From NCBI GenBank assembly GCA_017466125.1, contig JAFTUS010000042.1:1-37917 (forward strand): DNA of 37,917 bases. The letters run 5' to 3'. A program made the position numbers and the translations under genes. The notes beneath the pieces are model-generated. The model did not search any database and was not told the origin of the DNA. It saw nothing but the letters and a program-made list of their open reading frames with translations. How positions within the stretch are numbered: the stretch's first letter is position 1; the number at the start of each line of letters is the position of its first letter. Shown piece after piece: positions 7,675 to 14,831 of this stretch. This DNA is from Lentisphaeria bacterium. Lineage in GTDB: Bacteria > Verrucomicrobiota > Lentisphaeria > Victivallales > Victivallaceae.

Positions 7675-9373
7675 CTTTTATATCAACGATGTTGAGTTGC
7701 GGCGTTTCCACGCCCTGATGCCGGTTGAGTTGCGGCGTAGCCAGCACGTCCAGCACCTTGCCGTAAAATGCCGATGCCGGACGGTTGAAGGCGATAAAGT
7801 CGATCTGTCCGTTCGGACTGCGAAGCGTTCCTCTGGTATGTGAAGAACCGACCGTACAACAGCGCGAAACCTGCAATTCATTGAAGCGGAAAAGCGGCTT
7901 GGAGTTGCTGTGTCCGAAAGGCGAAAGCATTCCCAGATAGCGGAAAAATTCCGAATTGAGTTCCGAAAGGTGGGCGACACCATCATAGTAGATACAGTCT
8001 TCCAGGTCGGCTTCGGTGAGTTGTTTGCGTATCTCCTTATCCATCTGTTCATAGAAGGGGGCGATATTTTCCGCTTTAAGACCGATACCGACTGCCATGG
8101 GGTGTCCGCCGTAACGTTCCAGCAGATGCGAAGTCGAACTGAGGACCTCCACTAAATTGAGTTGCGCGATACTGCGGCCGGAGCCATAGGCGACATCGTC
8201 CTGAACGGTCAGAACGATCGTCGGGCGGTTGTAATCCCGTGCCAGACGCGAGGCAACGATACCGATAACGCCCTGATGCCAGTCTCTCCCGGCGACCAGG
8301 AGGGAATAATCGCTCTGCCACGCCAGATTGCGTTCGATCTGTTCTTTTGCTTCGCGGTAGATCTCCTGTTCCTTCTCCTGACGGATGCGGTTGAAGGTCT
8401 CCAGTTGAGCGGCATAATTGTAGGCATCGACGATATGCTCCGCCTCCAACAACTGCAAAGCGACATTGGCATCGCCCACCCTGCCGGCGGCGTTGATACG
8501 CGGAGCCATGCGGAAGGTAATATCAGTGGGGTTCAGTTCCGCATGAAGTTTTGAACTCTCGATCAAAGCCCGGATACCGGGACGGAGTTGTTTGCGGAGG
8601 ATCTCGATGCCATGTTTGACCATGACACGGTTTTCGCCAAGAAGCGGCACGATATCGGCGACGGTTCCGAGGGCGACATAATCCAGCACCTCTTCCAGAT
8701 GGGTTTGAAATCCGCCGAGATTGTGTTCTCTGCCGTATTTGATAAAGGCGTGTGAAAGTTTGAAAGCCGCCCCTGCCCCGGAGAGCAGTTGCAGGTCTTC
8801 CAATTCGGGATAGACTTTCGGATTGATGACGGCGAGAGCCTTCGGCAGTTCGGCACCGGCTTCGTGGTGGTCGGTCACGATGACGTCGATCCCGCGGTTG
8901 ATGGCATCTTCGACGGCATCGCAGCTGGTGATACCGCAATCGACGGTAACAAGCACCTTACATTCGCCGAATGCGTCCAGAGCTTTCTGGAGAGATTCCG
9001 GCGTAAATCCGTATCCGTCATCGAAACGATGCGGAATGAATGAATTTACGATGGCTCCATTCTGGCGGAGGACGAGGGCGAGCAGTGCGCTTGCTGTGAT
9101 CCCATCGGTATCGTAGTCACCGTGGATAAGGATTGGTTCTTTTCGGGCAACAGCGTCCCAAAGCCTTGCCGCGGCATCCTGAATACCGGGAAAGCGATAA
9201 GGGTCCGACAAGTTAGCCAGGCGGGGGGCGAGAAAGTTCTGTACTTCACCTCCGCCGATCCCGCGAGCGGCGAAGTAAAGGGCGATGGGACGCGGCAGAC
9301 AGAGCGTCTGCAGTATCTCATTTACCTTATTTTCCAGATCATTTCCGGACGGTCTCCAAGTTTTTGCACCCAT
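7664..9373 (-). CDS. recJ: single-stranded-DNA-specific 5'-3' exonuclease RecJ
   Basis: A 569-residue RecJ, starting at the ATG at 9373 (MGAKTWRPSGND) after a GAAAGAG site. A longer frame reaches 9580 but would overlap the tRNA-Leu gene and looks non-coding. The DHH phosphoesterase motifs are clear: GDYDTDG at about 85-91 (metal-binding Asp residues), DCGITS at about 145-150 and TDHHE at about 167-171. A DHHA1-type GSGRS motif follows in the second half, with an OB-like C-terminal region. It degrades single-stranded DNA 5' to 3' in recombination and mismatch or base-excision repair. Length and motif order are typical. Confidence 0.95.
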   Translation of the reverse strand: MGAKTWRPSGNDLENKVNEILQTLCLPRPIALYFAARGIGGGEVQNFLAPRLANLSDPYRFPGIQDAAARLWDAVARKEPILIHGDYDTDGITASALLALVLRQNGAIVNSFIPHRFDDGYGFTPESLQKALDAFGECKVLVTVDCGITSCDAVEDAINRGIDVIVTDHHEAGAELPKALAVINPKVYPELEDLQLLSGAGAAFKLSHAFIKYGREHNLGGFQTHLEEVLDYVALGTVADIVPLLGENRVMVKHGIEILRKQLRPGIRALIESSKLHAELNPTDITFRMAPRINAAGRVGDANVALQLLEAEHIVDAYNYAAQLETFNRIRQEKEQEIYREAKEQIERNLAWQSDYSLLVAGRDWHQGVIGIVASRLARDYNRPTIVLTVQDDVAYGSGRSIAQLNLVEVLSSTSHLLERYGGHPMAVGIGLKAENIAPFYEQMDKEIRKQLTEADLEDCIYYDGVAHLSELNSEFFRYLGMLSPFGHSNSKPLFRFNELQVSRCCTVGSSHTRGTLRSPNGQIDFIAFNRPASAFYGKVLDVLATPQLNRHQGVETPQLNIVDIKDAY

Positions 9374-9477
9374 TGTTACTCTTTCTATTAATTTATCATG
9401 TATATACGATAACCCCAAAACTGCATTAAAGCAATAGCAGTTTTTTATTTTTTTTGATTTTTTCTTTAAAACAGCAC

Positions 9478-9505
9478 TTGAAAAAGCAAAAACTTGCAGT
9501 ATGTT
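9478..9505 (+). promoter_or_regulatory. candidate promoter of the tRNA cluster
   Basis: TTGAAA (9478-9483), a 16-bp spacer and TATGTT (9500-9505) lie about 45 bp before the first tRNA. The 9374-9550 stretch is the divergent control region between recJ and the tRNA genes and shows no other gene. Confidence 0.35.
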
Positions 9506-9550
9506 ATATGCACAGCAACAAAAACTGGTTGTTGTGGTTGTTAAAAAAAT

Positions 9551-9635
9551 GCCGACGTGGCGGAATTGGCAGACGCGCACGGTTCAGGTCCGTGTGCCGC
9601 AAGGCTTGTGGGTTCAACTCCCACCGTCGGTACCA
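9551..9635 (+). tRNA. tRNA-Leu (anticodon CAG)
   Basis: Acceptor arms GCCGACG/CGTCGGT (terminal G-T wobble), D-arm TGGCGGAATTGGCAGACGC, anticodon stem CACGG/CCGTG with loop TTCAGGT, a long variable arm as expected for class II tRNA-Leu, the T-arm GTGGGTTCAACTCCCAC and an encoded CCA at 9633-9635. The anticodon CAG reads CUG. Confidence 0.95.
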
Positions 9636-9675
9636 TTTATTACAACCCGAAAGTGGGTTGTGATGAAAAAAAATT

Positions 9676-9749
9676 GCGGGTATGGCATAACGGCTGTGCA
9701 CCAGCCTTCCAAGCTGGTTATAGGGGTTCGACCCCCCTTACCCGCTCCA
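9676..9749 (+). tRNA. tRNA-Gly (anticodon TCC)
   Basis: Acceptor arms GCGGGTA/TACCCGC, anticodon stem CCAGC/GCTGG with loop CTTCCAA giving anticodon TCC, T-loop GGTTCGACCCC and encoded CCA at 9747-9749. It lies 40 bp after tRNA-Leu and is probably cotranscribed. Confidence 0.95.
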
Positions 9750-9758
9750 TACTTCAGT

Positions 9759-9843
9759 GGTGGAATTCCCGAGTGGCCAAAGGGGGCAGACTGTAAATCT
9801 GCTAGCACGTCTTTCGATGGTTCGAATCCATCTTCCACCACCA
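9759..9843 (+). tRNA. tRNA-Tyr (anticodon GTA)
   Basis: Acceptor arms GGTGGAA/TTCCACC, the class II layout typical of tRNA-Tyr (CCCGAGTGGCCAAAGGGGGC), anticodon stem GCAGA/TCTGC with loop CTGTAAA (GTA), a long variable arm, a GGTTCGAATCC T-loop and encoded CCA at 9841-9843. It is the last member of the three-tRNA cluster. Confidence 0.95.
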
Positions 9844-9854
9844 TCTTTTGCAAT

Positions 9855-9883
9855 AAAGCACCTCAAGCGAGGTGCTTTTTTTT
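9855..9883 (+). terminator. intrinsic terminator of the tRNA cluster
   Basis: AAAGCACCTC (9855-9864), tetraloop AAGC, GAGGTGCTTT (9869-9878), then a continuing T-run. This is a strong rho-independent terminator directly after tRNA-Tyr. Confidence 0.9.
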
Positions 9884-9943
9884 GCAAAGGGGGGAGGAAG
9901 ATCGCACCGCAGGGGCGGTGCTGTTTACGGCACGGAGACGAGA

Positions 9944-10336
9944 TTATGCCTTTGATGCATGTGGTTTGAATACTTTGCTTTCCAGTGATTCGATTACTCT
10001 GAAATGTTTTTGGTTTGCACTGCAAAGGCACTGCGAATGCTCACAGACAGTAGCAAAAACCAAGGCGTCAGCAAGTTGAATTCCGGATTTCAAAGCGTAT
10101 TCTTCAATAAAAATGCTTGCCCGATGCGAAACAGCTTCATTGATGGGGAGTACCTCAAACTCCAATGCTGCAAGAAAATTTTTGATTTGACGCTGTTCTG
10201 TTTTATCTCTTGCCCCTTGCATAAGTTCCATGTAGTTGACGGCAGAAATATACCGGTTTTCTGTTTCATCAATAACCTTTGCAGCATTGACATCACCACG
10301 CAAAGCCCAAATAAGTACATCTGTATCAAAAAGCAT
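9944..10336 (-). CDS. PIN-domain toxin (VapC-like ribonuclease)
   Basis: A 130-residue PIN-domain protein, the toxin of a type II toxin-antitoxin pair; family members cleave RNA, often tRNA or rRNA. The acidic metal-binding positions fit: Asp4 and Asp6 in LFDTDVLIW, Glu37 in NYMELMQG, Asp90 in QLADALVFA, and a polar residue in the SANQKHF segment near 108, where many PIN toxins have T-x-N-x-KHF. The start overlaps the antitoxin stop by one base (TGATG on the coding strand), the usual coupling. A small hairpin lies downstream at 9904-9921. Confidence 0.88.
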   Translation of the reverse strand: MLFDTDVLIWALRGDVNAAKVIDETENRYISAVNYMELMQGARDKTEQRQIKNFLAALEFEVLPINEAVSHRASIFIEEYALKSGIQLADALVFATVCEHSQCLCSANQKHFRVIESLESKVFKPHASKA

Positions 10337-10581
10337 CAGAATTTCCTGGGTTCACGCATTTGACGGACAACCGTTTCCACATCGGCAAGATCTTCGCGAT
10401 CTTTCCACATACCGAATGCAGGCAAATCCGCTACCTTGATCCGACTTTGCTTTTCCTCGGCAAAAGGGACGATAACAGCCTTCCGCCGTCCTCTGTGCGT
10501 CAGAGTGACCCTCTCACGCCGATTGATGGCAGACATAACCTTACTCATATTTTTTCTGAGATCAAGAACACTTGCTTCCAT
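10336..10581 (-). CDS. Phd/YefM-type antitoxin
   Basis: An 81-residue protein with the Phd/YefM fold at the N-terminus (SVLDLRKNMSKVMSAINRRERVTLTHRGRRKAVIVPF) and a short C-terminal tail that should wrap the toxin. It would neutralise the PIN toxin encoded directly after it and repress their common promoter. A GGGGG-containing ribosome site precedes the ATG at 10581. A matched palindrome 16 bp upstream of that ATG is the likely operator. Confidence 0.85.
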   Translation of the reverse strand: MEASVLDLRKNMSKVMSAINRRERVTLTHRGRRKAVIVPFAEEKQSRIKVADLPAFGMWKDREDLADVETVVRQMREPRKF

Positions 10582-10596
10582 AGAATACCCCCTTTC

Positions 10597-10621
10597 AACT
10601 GTACACTTATACTATACAGTT
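10597..10621 (-). promoter_or_regulatory. palindromic operator/promoter of the Phd-PIN toxin-antitoxin pair
   Basis: AACTGTA (10597-10603) and TACAGTT (10615-10621) form a perfect 7-bp inverted repeat with an 11-bp centre. TATAGT/TATAAG -10-like hexamers occur within it on the minus strand. The position directly upstream of the antitoxin gene fits antitoxin autoregulation. Confidence 0.6.
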
Positions 10622-10728
10622 CTGCTATCAAAAAATCAAGTAAAGTTTCAGAAAAAAGAGAAAAAAAGGGATGGCAAGATCAGGGCACGGAGGCGAAACA
10701 TCGGCGTACAACTCACATCTTCAAATTA

Positions 10729-11121
10729 TTATCTTTTCCTGCGCAGAAAAAGTGAGATGTTTTGTGCCGTAGTGGTACAGCCGTAGTGTTTCAGCTCTGC
10801 AGCGATTTCACGGAGTGTCATTCCTTCAGCTTGCCACTCTTTGATCTTTTCGGCGTAAGGAGCAAGTTTGCTGCGGCCGGGACCATTCTGATAACTTTTG
10901 CGGGAACGTTTGGGGACAGACAAATATTCCGCAAAAATCTGGGCAGGACTGGAGTGCCACAGTTTGGTTTCCTCCCGTTCCAAAAGCCGGTACGCTCTTG
11001 AACTGTAAAAAGTCAGTAACGCCTGTTTAACTGCCATGTTGCGCCCCGATCGCAGCATGGTGGTGATTTTCGCCGCTTTTGGGGGAATCAAATTGTAAAG
11101 ATTTTTCTGCGTTACTTGCAT
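10729..11121 (-). CDS. small protein fusing a toxin-antitoxin-operon domain to a C-terminal helix-turn-helix
   Basis: A 130-residue protein preceded by a strong GGAGGAGG site. Residues about 15-70 (ITTMLRSGRNMAVKQALLTFYSSRAYRLLEREETKLWHSSP) resemble small proteins I recall next to DUF3791/DUF3990 genes. A linker rich in Ser/Arg follows. Residues about 85-130 (LAPYAEKIKEWQAEGMTLREIAAEL, then TAQNISLFLRRKR) look like a DNA-binding helix-turn-helix. It overlaps the upstream DUF3990-like gene by 10 bases and is the third cistron of that operon. It may be an antitoxin/autorepressor. Function is not established. Confidence 0.6.
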   Translation of the reverse strand: MQVTQKNLYNLIPPKAAKITTMLRSGRNMAVKQALLTFYSSRAYRLLEREETKLWHSSPAQIFAEYLSVPKRSRKSYQNGPGRSKLAPYAEKIKEWQAEGMTLREIAAELKHYGCTTTAQNISLFLRRKR

Positions 11122-11606
11122 GAAACCTCCTCCGTTGCCGCATATTCCAAAAACAACAGCGACTTGGCGGTGTGAAACAAAATCTGGTCCGCCAGTACAT
11201 AAGTTTTTAATTTTCTGATAACCGTTTCACGGTCAGTCAGACCATCTTCCAACATATTCAGACAGACGTAAACCCGGTCATTGGCGACCGGTCCACGGAC
11301 AACATCAAATTCGTGGTCAAAGTCAACATTTTTGCGGTTTGACAGAACAAAATCCAACCACTCTTCATCGGCAGTTTCAAAACTCTTTATACGCAGTTCA
11401 GAATGTTCCCAAAGATGCTCCGGCACCTCAAATGCGGTTACGATACCGGCTGAAACTTCTTCCTGCCTTGCACGGATCTGCGCCCAGCGGCGGGCTTGTT
11501 CCAAATTACTTGTGGTATAAAATCCACGCCCGAAATCACCAACTCTGGAAGACGTGAGGATCTTCGGATTTTTTACTTCAATGTGGCTGCCGTGATAGAG
11601 TTTCAT
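11112..11606 (-). CDS. DUF3990-family protein, ADP-ribosyltransferase-like candidate toxin
   Basis: A 164-residue DUF3990-type protein. The N-terminus MKLYHGS followed by GDFGRGFYTTSNLEQARRWA fits the H...Y pattern of NAD-binding ADP-ribosyltransferase-like folds (His5 and Tyr30 as candidate NAD contacts). A catalytic acidic residue is expected later but cannot be assigned with certainty. It overlaps the upstream DUF3791-like gene by four bases (ATGA) and the downstream HTH gene by 10 bases, so all three are coupled. The layout of a small partner, a putative enzyme and a DNA-binding protein is that of a toxin-antitoxin operon. The family name is recognised with good confidence; the toxin role is inferred. 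Confidence 0.72.
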   Translation of the reverse strand: MKLYHGSHIEVKNPKILTSSRVGDFGRGFYTTSNLEQARRWAQIRARQEEVSAGIVTAFEVPEHLWEHSELRIKSFETADEEWLDFVLSNRKNVDFDHEFDVVRGPVANDRVYVCLNMLEDGLTDRETVIRKLKTYVLADQILFHTAKSLLFLEYAATEEVSCK

Positions 11607-11830
11607 TTATTCACCCGTTTACTTAAAAACCGTTCCATTTCCGCAAGGAGTTGTTCTTTACCGAGAGTATGCAGCAAGTCGTAGTTTTCCAAAAGAAAAT
11701 CCAGAGTGCCTGTTTCATCAAAATATTCCGCCACTTTCGCTCCGGAAACACCGAGTTTGGTCTTGTATGCTTCAATGGCAAAAGAAAGGAACTCCGCTTT
11801 CATCTCATCAATATTCATAAATTCCGCCAT
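11603..11830 (-). CDS. DUF3791-family small protein
   Basis: About 75 residues (MAEFMNIDEMKAEFLSFAIEAYKTKLGVSGAKVAEYFDETGTLDFLLENYDLLHTLG, then a basic tail). The spacing and the VAEYF...LDFLLENYDLLHTLG pattern match DUF3791, a family regularly found before DUF3990. The ATG at 11830 is chosen over a GTG at 11842 because GTGAGG sits about 6 bp upstream as a ribosome site. It is the first cistron of the three-gene overlapping operon and is likely the antitoxin or a specificity partner. Confidence 0.68.
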   Translation of the reverse strand: MAEFMNIDEMKAEFLSFAIEAYKTKLGVSGAKVAEYFDETGTLDFLLENYDLLHTLGKEQLLAEMERFLSKRVNK

Positions 11831-11957
11831 TTCAGACCTCACTTTCCACAGTTTAATATAAATGTTTTTTTCATTTTGTCAAGTATTAAATCAACTCTTG
11901 TCAATTTCTTTACGATTATTTTTTATCAAAAGGAGCCAACAGCAGGAAATAGACGAG

Positions 11958-12063
11958 ATGGACAATGATGGACAATAATGGACAGAGTCTTTGGATGCAG
12001 ACGGAAAGGCTCTGCTGCCCCCAAGGCGTTGTCCATGCCGTCCATGCCGTCCATAGCGTCCAT
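11958..12063. repeat. two complementary clusters of short tandem repeats (ATGGAC / GTCCAT)
   Basis: Three ATGGAC units start at 11958, 11968 and 11978 (10-bp period). Four GTCCAT units start at 12031, 12040, 12049 and 12058 (9-bp period, unit GTCCATGCC or a variant). The motifs are reverse complements, so the arms can pair around a central GC-rich stretch. The block lies in the otherwise gene-free 11843-12151 interval between the DUF3791 operon and a membrane-protein gene. Open frames exist across it on the minus strand but look non-coding. Confidence 0.6.
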
Positions 12064-12151
12064 CCATTCCTTGCCGCAGCCAAGCCTTCCTGAAATAAGT
12101 CCGGACTTGGAGTAGCGGCATCTTGCATAATATAAATCCGACTGTGATTTT

Positions 12152-13792
12152 TTAGCGGTGTATGCGCCAGCGATCGGCGGCTGTGTCGTAGGTGTATACA
12201 TCGGAAAGAGCGTGTTTTCTGATCCAGTCTGCGATCTCCTGACGGTAGGCGGCGGACAGGGGGTCGAGCGGCAGGAAACCGGCGGGAACGTTCCCGCTGT
12301 AACCGTTGATCGAGAAACATTTGAAGTGACGCGCCATATACCACGCCTGAAGTCCGTATCTGCTCCAGTTGTCATGTTCCAGTCTGCCTCCGGCGGAGTC
12401 CGTGAGGTAAAAGCATTTCATCTCCGGCGGAGGCGGCGGGATCGCTTTTATTTTTGCCTCATATTCCGCCGGTTTCCAACCGTAAATGGTAATGGAGTTA
12501 TAGTTGTCGATACTTAATATCACAAACAGTATCCCGCAGAAAAGCAGTTGTTTGCGGGAGGAATATTTTGCCGTAAAACGGTCGATCATCCACCAGAGAA
12601 AAACCATCAGCGGAAACATCATAAATACGTAGATACGCCCACCCGCACGGATCGCACTGCCGCCGGGAACGTACTTCCAGATGAAATACCACAGACTGAT
12701 GCAATGAGCGAATTTGACCGACAGAATGTACAGCACAGCCAGAGTCGCAGGCAGAGCGGCAAAGAGCGGCGAAAACTCTTTCCGCCGTTTCCAGAAGAAA
12801 TAACAGCACCAGAGAGTAACGCCCAGCGTGAAGAGCGGCAGTCCGTGACAGTTCTCATAAACGTACTTGTGGATGGGCGGAAATGCCAGATCGTACAGTT
12901 TGCCCCAGAGCAAATTCTGCGGTCCGACGTTGACGATATCCGCCGGTGTCGGCAGTGTTCCCTGTGCGGCGGTCCAGATACGTTCATAATCGCTGTTCAA
13001 CAGCGGAATGTAGGTGTAGAGAAAGGGCGCAAAGAGTACGCCTCCCCACAGTGCCAGCAGAAGCAGTTCCCAAATGCGTTGAGGAATGATCCGTTCCCGG
13101 AGTTCCCCTTTGCGGTACAGCAATATTGCACAGATCACAAAATAGATGACTCCGGCAAGTCCCGCAAAAAACGCAGTGTAGAAATTGGAATAAGCGATCC
13201 ATGCAAACGTCAGGATCGCCCCCGCTCCGCAGAGAAAACGTTTCCGGAAACTTCCGTTCCGCCAGTATTGGCAATAGCGGATCACCAATATCGCCAGCAG
13301 CGGCAGCAGCCCCATAAAGAAAAACTGCGTATGATTTAACTTCACCCAGCAGGCGTTGCAGTAAAAGGAGAGCATCGCTCCGCCCGCCGCCGCCATAAAA
13401 TTCAGATGCAGGATCTTCCGCAGCAGATAGAACATGCTTGCGATCCCGAAGTGGAAGAGCAGTCCGTAGACCACAGCCGCCCCGGTGAACATATCCGCAT
13501 TGAAAAGCCAACGCCACGGAAGTTCCAGAAAATAGAGCGTCAGCGAAAGATCCGTAAATCCCCGCCCCGCCGGGAATGGATAATAAATACGATTTTGACG
13601 GAAGTGCGTTTCGCCGCGGAAAACATCGCCCCAGGAGTCCGCCGCAAGCACGTTCAGAAGTGCATCGCCGCAATCTCCGGGAAAGAGTTCAAATCCGCTT
13701 TTTATCAGGTCAAAATGGTAAAAAAAGCCGAAAAGGAGCATCAGAAGAAGGAGAATACTGTATTCTTTGATGTCCTGACGGATGTTTTTCAT
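12152..13792 (-). CDS. polytopic membrane protein, GT-C glycosyltransferase-like
   Basis: A 546-residue integral membrane protein with about ten to twelve hydrophobic segments in the first 430 residues and a soluble C-terminal part of about 100 residues (EYEAKIKAIPPPPPEMKCF onwards). The first extracytoplasmic loop begins FPGDCGDALLNVLAADSW. An acidic loop of this kind after TM1 is the hallmark position of the GT-C fold (lipid-phosphate-sugar-dependent glycosyltransferases and YfhO-like proteins). It is the last gene of the feoA-feoB-permease operon, 15 bp after the permease, with a weak ribosome site. A direct link to iron is not obvious. It could be unrelated cargo of the operon. Confidence 0.6.
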   Translation of the reverse strand: MKNIRQDIKEYSILLLLMLLFGFFYHFDLIKSGFELFPGDCGDALLNVLAADSWGDVFRGETHFRQNRIYYPFPAGRGFTDLSLTLYFLELPWRWLFNADMFTGAAVVYGLLFHFGIASMFYLLRKILHLNFMAAAGGAMLSFYCNACWVKLNHTQFFFMGLLPLLAILVIRYCQYWRNGSFRKRFLCGAGAILTFAWIAYSNFYTAFFAGLAGVIYFVICAILLYRKGELRERIIPQRIWELLLLALWGGVLFAPFLYTYIPLLNSDYERIWTAAQGTLPTPADIVNVGPQNLLWGKLYDLAFPPIHKYVYENCHGLPLFTLGVTLWCCYFFWKRRKEFSPLFAALPATLAVLYILSVKFAHCISLWYFIWKYVPGGSAIRAGGRIYVFMMFPLMVFLWWMIDRFTAKYSSRKQLLFCGILFVILSIDNYNSITIYGWKPAEYEAKIKAIPPPPPEMKCFYLTDSAGGRLEHDNWSRYGLQAWYMARHFKCFSINGYSGNVPAGFLPLDPLSAAYRQEIADWIRKHALSDVYTYDTAADRWRIHR

Positions 13793-13807
13793 TTTTTTAC
13801 CATTGTG

Positions 13808-14827
13808 TTATTTTTTGTATCGCTCCCAGAGGGCTTTCAGGATCAACAGTCCGAGAATGATCCCGCAGACCAGTTTTTTACAGTCAACCGCACAGCAGGT
13901 TTTGCCCAGATCAGCGGGCAGCGTGAAAGGCAATTGAAAGACGTTGACCACCACTCCCGCCGCAACCGCCCAAAAAGCAACGACTGCCAGAGAAATAACG
14001 GTCGCTTTGGTGCCGAGCGTCGATTTCATAGCGGCAATGGAGACCGAACTTGAGGCAGGCCCCGCAATCAGAAAGACCAGTGCCGCTCCCGGTGAAAATC
14101 CTTTCAGGAGCAGAGCCGCCGCGATCGGCACAGAGGCGTTGCTGCAAACGTAAAGCGGCAATGCCAGCAAAATGACGGCGGCAAATTCAAGGAACATGTT
14201 TCCTGCGATGTACTTTGCCCCGAAGTCCTCCGGAAGAAACTGCTGGATCAGTGCTGCGATCACCAGACCGAGCAGCAATGACGGAGAGGTGCTGCGGAGC
14301 ATCTTGCCGAAACCGTGGGTGAAAATAACACGCCAGTTTCTCTGCACGGCGGGTTTTCCGCCGCAGCAGCAACAGCATTTCTTTCCGGCTCTCTTCTCCG
14401 GCGGCGGAGCGTCTTCTTTTGCGGCACGCTCAATAAACCATCCACCCGTCAGTCCGGAGATGACCGCCAGTACGGGGCGCAGCAGTGCCAGATGCCAGCC
14501 GACCATGCTCCAGGTGACGAGGATATTGTCGATGCCCGTCTGCGGTGTGGAGATGAAAAAGGCTCCCGTCGCACCTTTGCCCGCCCCCTCTTCCCGGAGG
14601 GAGGCGGCAACCGGAATGACGCCGCAGGAACACAGCGGCAGGGGAACTCCCAGCAGAACGGCTTTCAATATCGGCTTGAAGCCTTTTCCGCTCAAATGAC
14701 GCTTGATTTGTTCCGGCGGCAGAAGATAAGCGATCACGCCCGCCAGAAAATATCCCAGCAGCAGCCACGGTGCCATGGCAGAAAAGACGTTCCAGAAGTT
14801 TTGCAGATATTCCAGAATGATATTCAT
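13808..14827 (-). CDS. SO_0444/DUF318-family metal efflux permease with Cys-rich loop
   Basis: A 339-residue permease of the DUF318 (SO_0444-type) family, implicated in Cu/Zn or other soft-metal efflux. The conserved VPLPLCSCGVIPVAASLREEGAG motif lies at about 60-82, and a second half repeats the plan (LPLYVCSNASVPIAAALLLKG), giving about eight membrane helices. The cytoplasmic linker contains five consecutive cysteines (GKKCCCCCGG), a likely metal-collecting loop. It starts 4 bp after feoB and is surely cotranscribed with it. Confidence 0.82.
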   Translation of the reverse strand: MNIILEYLQNFWNVFSAMAPWLLLGYFLAGVIAYLLPPEQIKRHLSGKGFKPILKAVLLGVPLPLCSCGVIPVAASLREEGAGKGATGAFFISTPQTGIDNILVTWSMVGWHLALLRPVLAVISGLTGGWFIERAAKEDAPPPEKRAGKKCCCCCGGKPAVQRNWRVIFTHGFGKMLRSTSPSLLLGLVIAALIQQFLPEDFGAKYIAGNMFLEFAAVILLALPLYVCSNASVPIAAALLLKGFSPGAALVFLIAGPASSSVSIAAMKSTLGTKATVISLAVVAFWAVAAGVVVNVFQLPFTLPADLGKTCCAVDCKKLVCGIILGLLILKALWERYKK

Positions 14828-14831
14828 AGTG

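Noticed and set aside
9419..9442. AACTGC/GCAGTT hairpin followed by a T-run on the plus strand
   Set aside because: No plus-strand gene precedes it and the loop is 12 bases; likely chance in an AT-rich intergenic region or part of the recJ leader.
9374..9580. Upstream extension of recJ
   Set aside because: The added residues are low complexity, overlap the tRNA-Leu gene and have no ribosome site; RecJ has normal length from 9373.
9501..10079. Plus-strand frames running through the tRNA genes
   Set aside because: They translate the tRNA sequences themselves and have no protein signature.
11891..12375. Minus-strand frames encoding GMDG or GRHGRHG repeats
   Set aside because: The apparent peptide repeat follows from the GTCCAT nucleotide repeats; there is no start context, and two frames are open equally.
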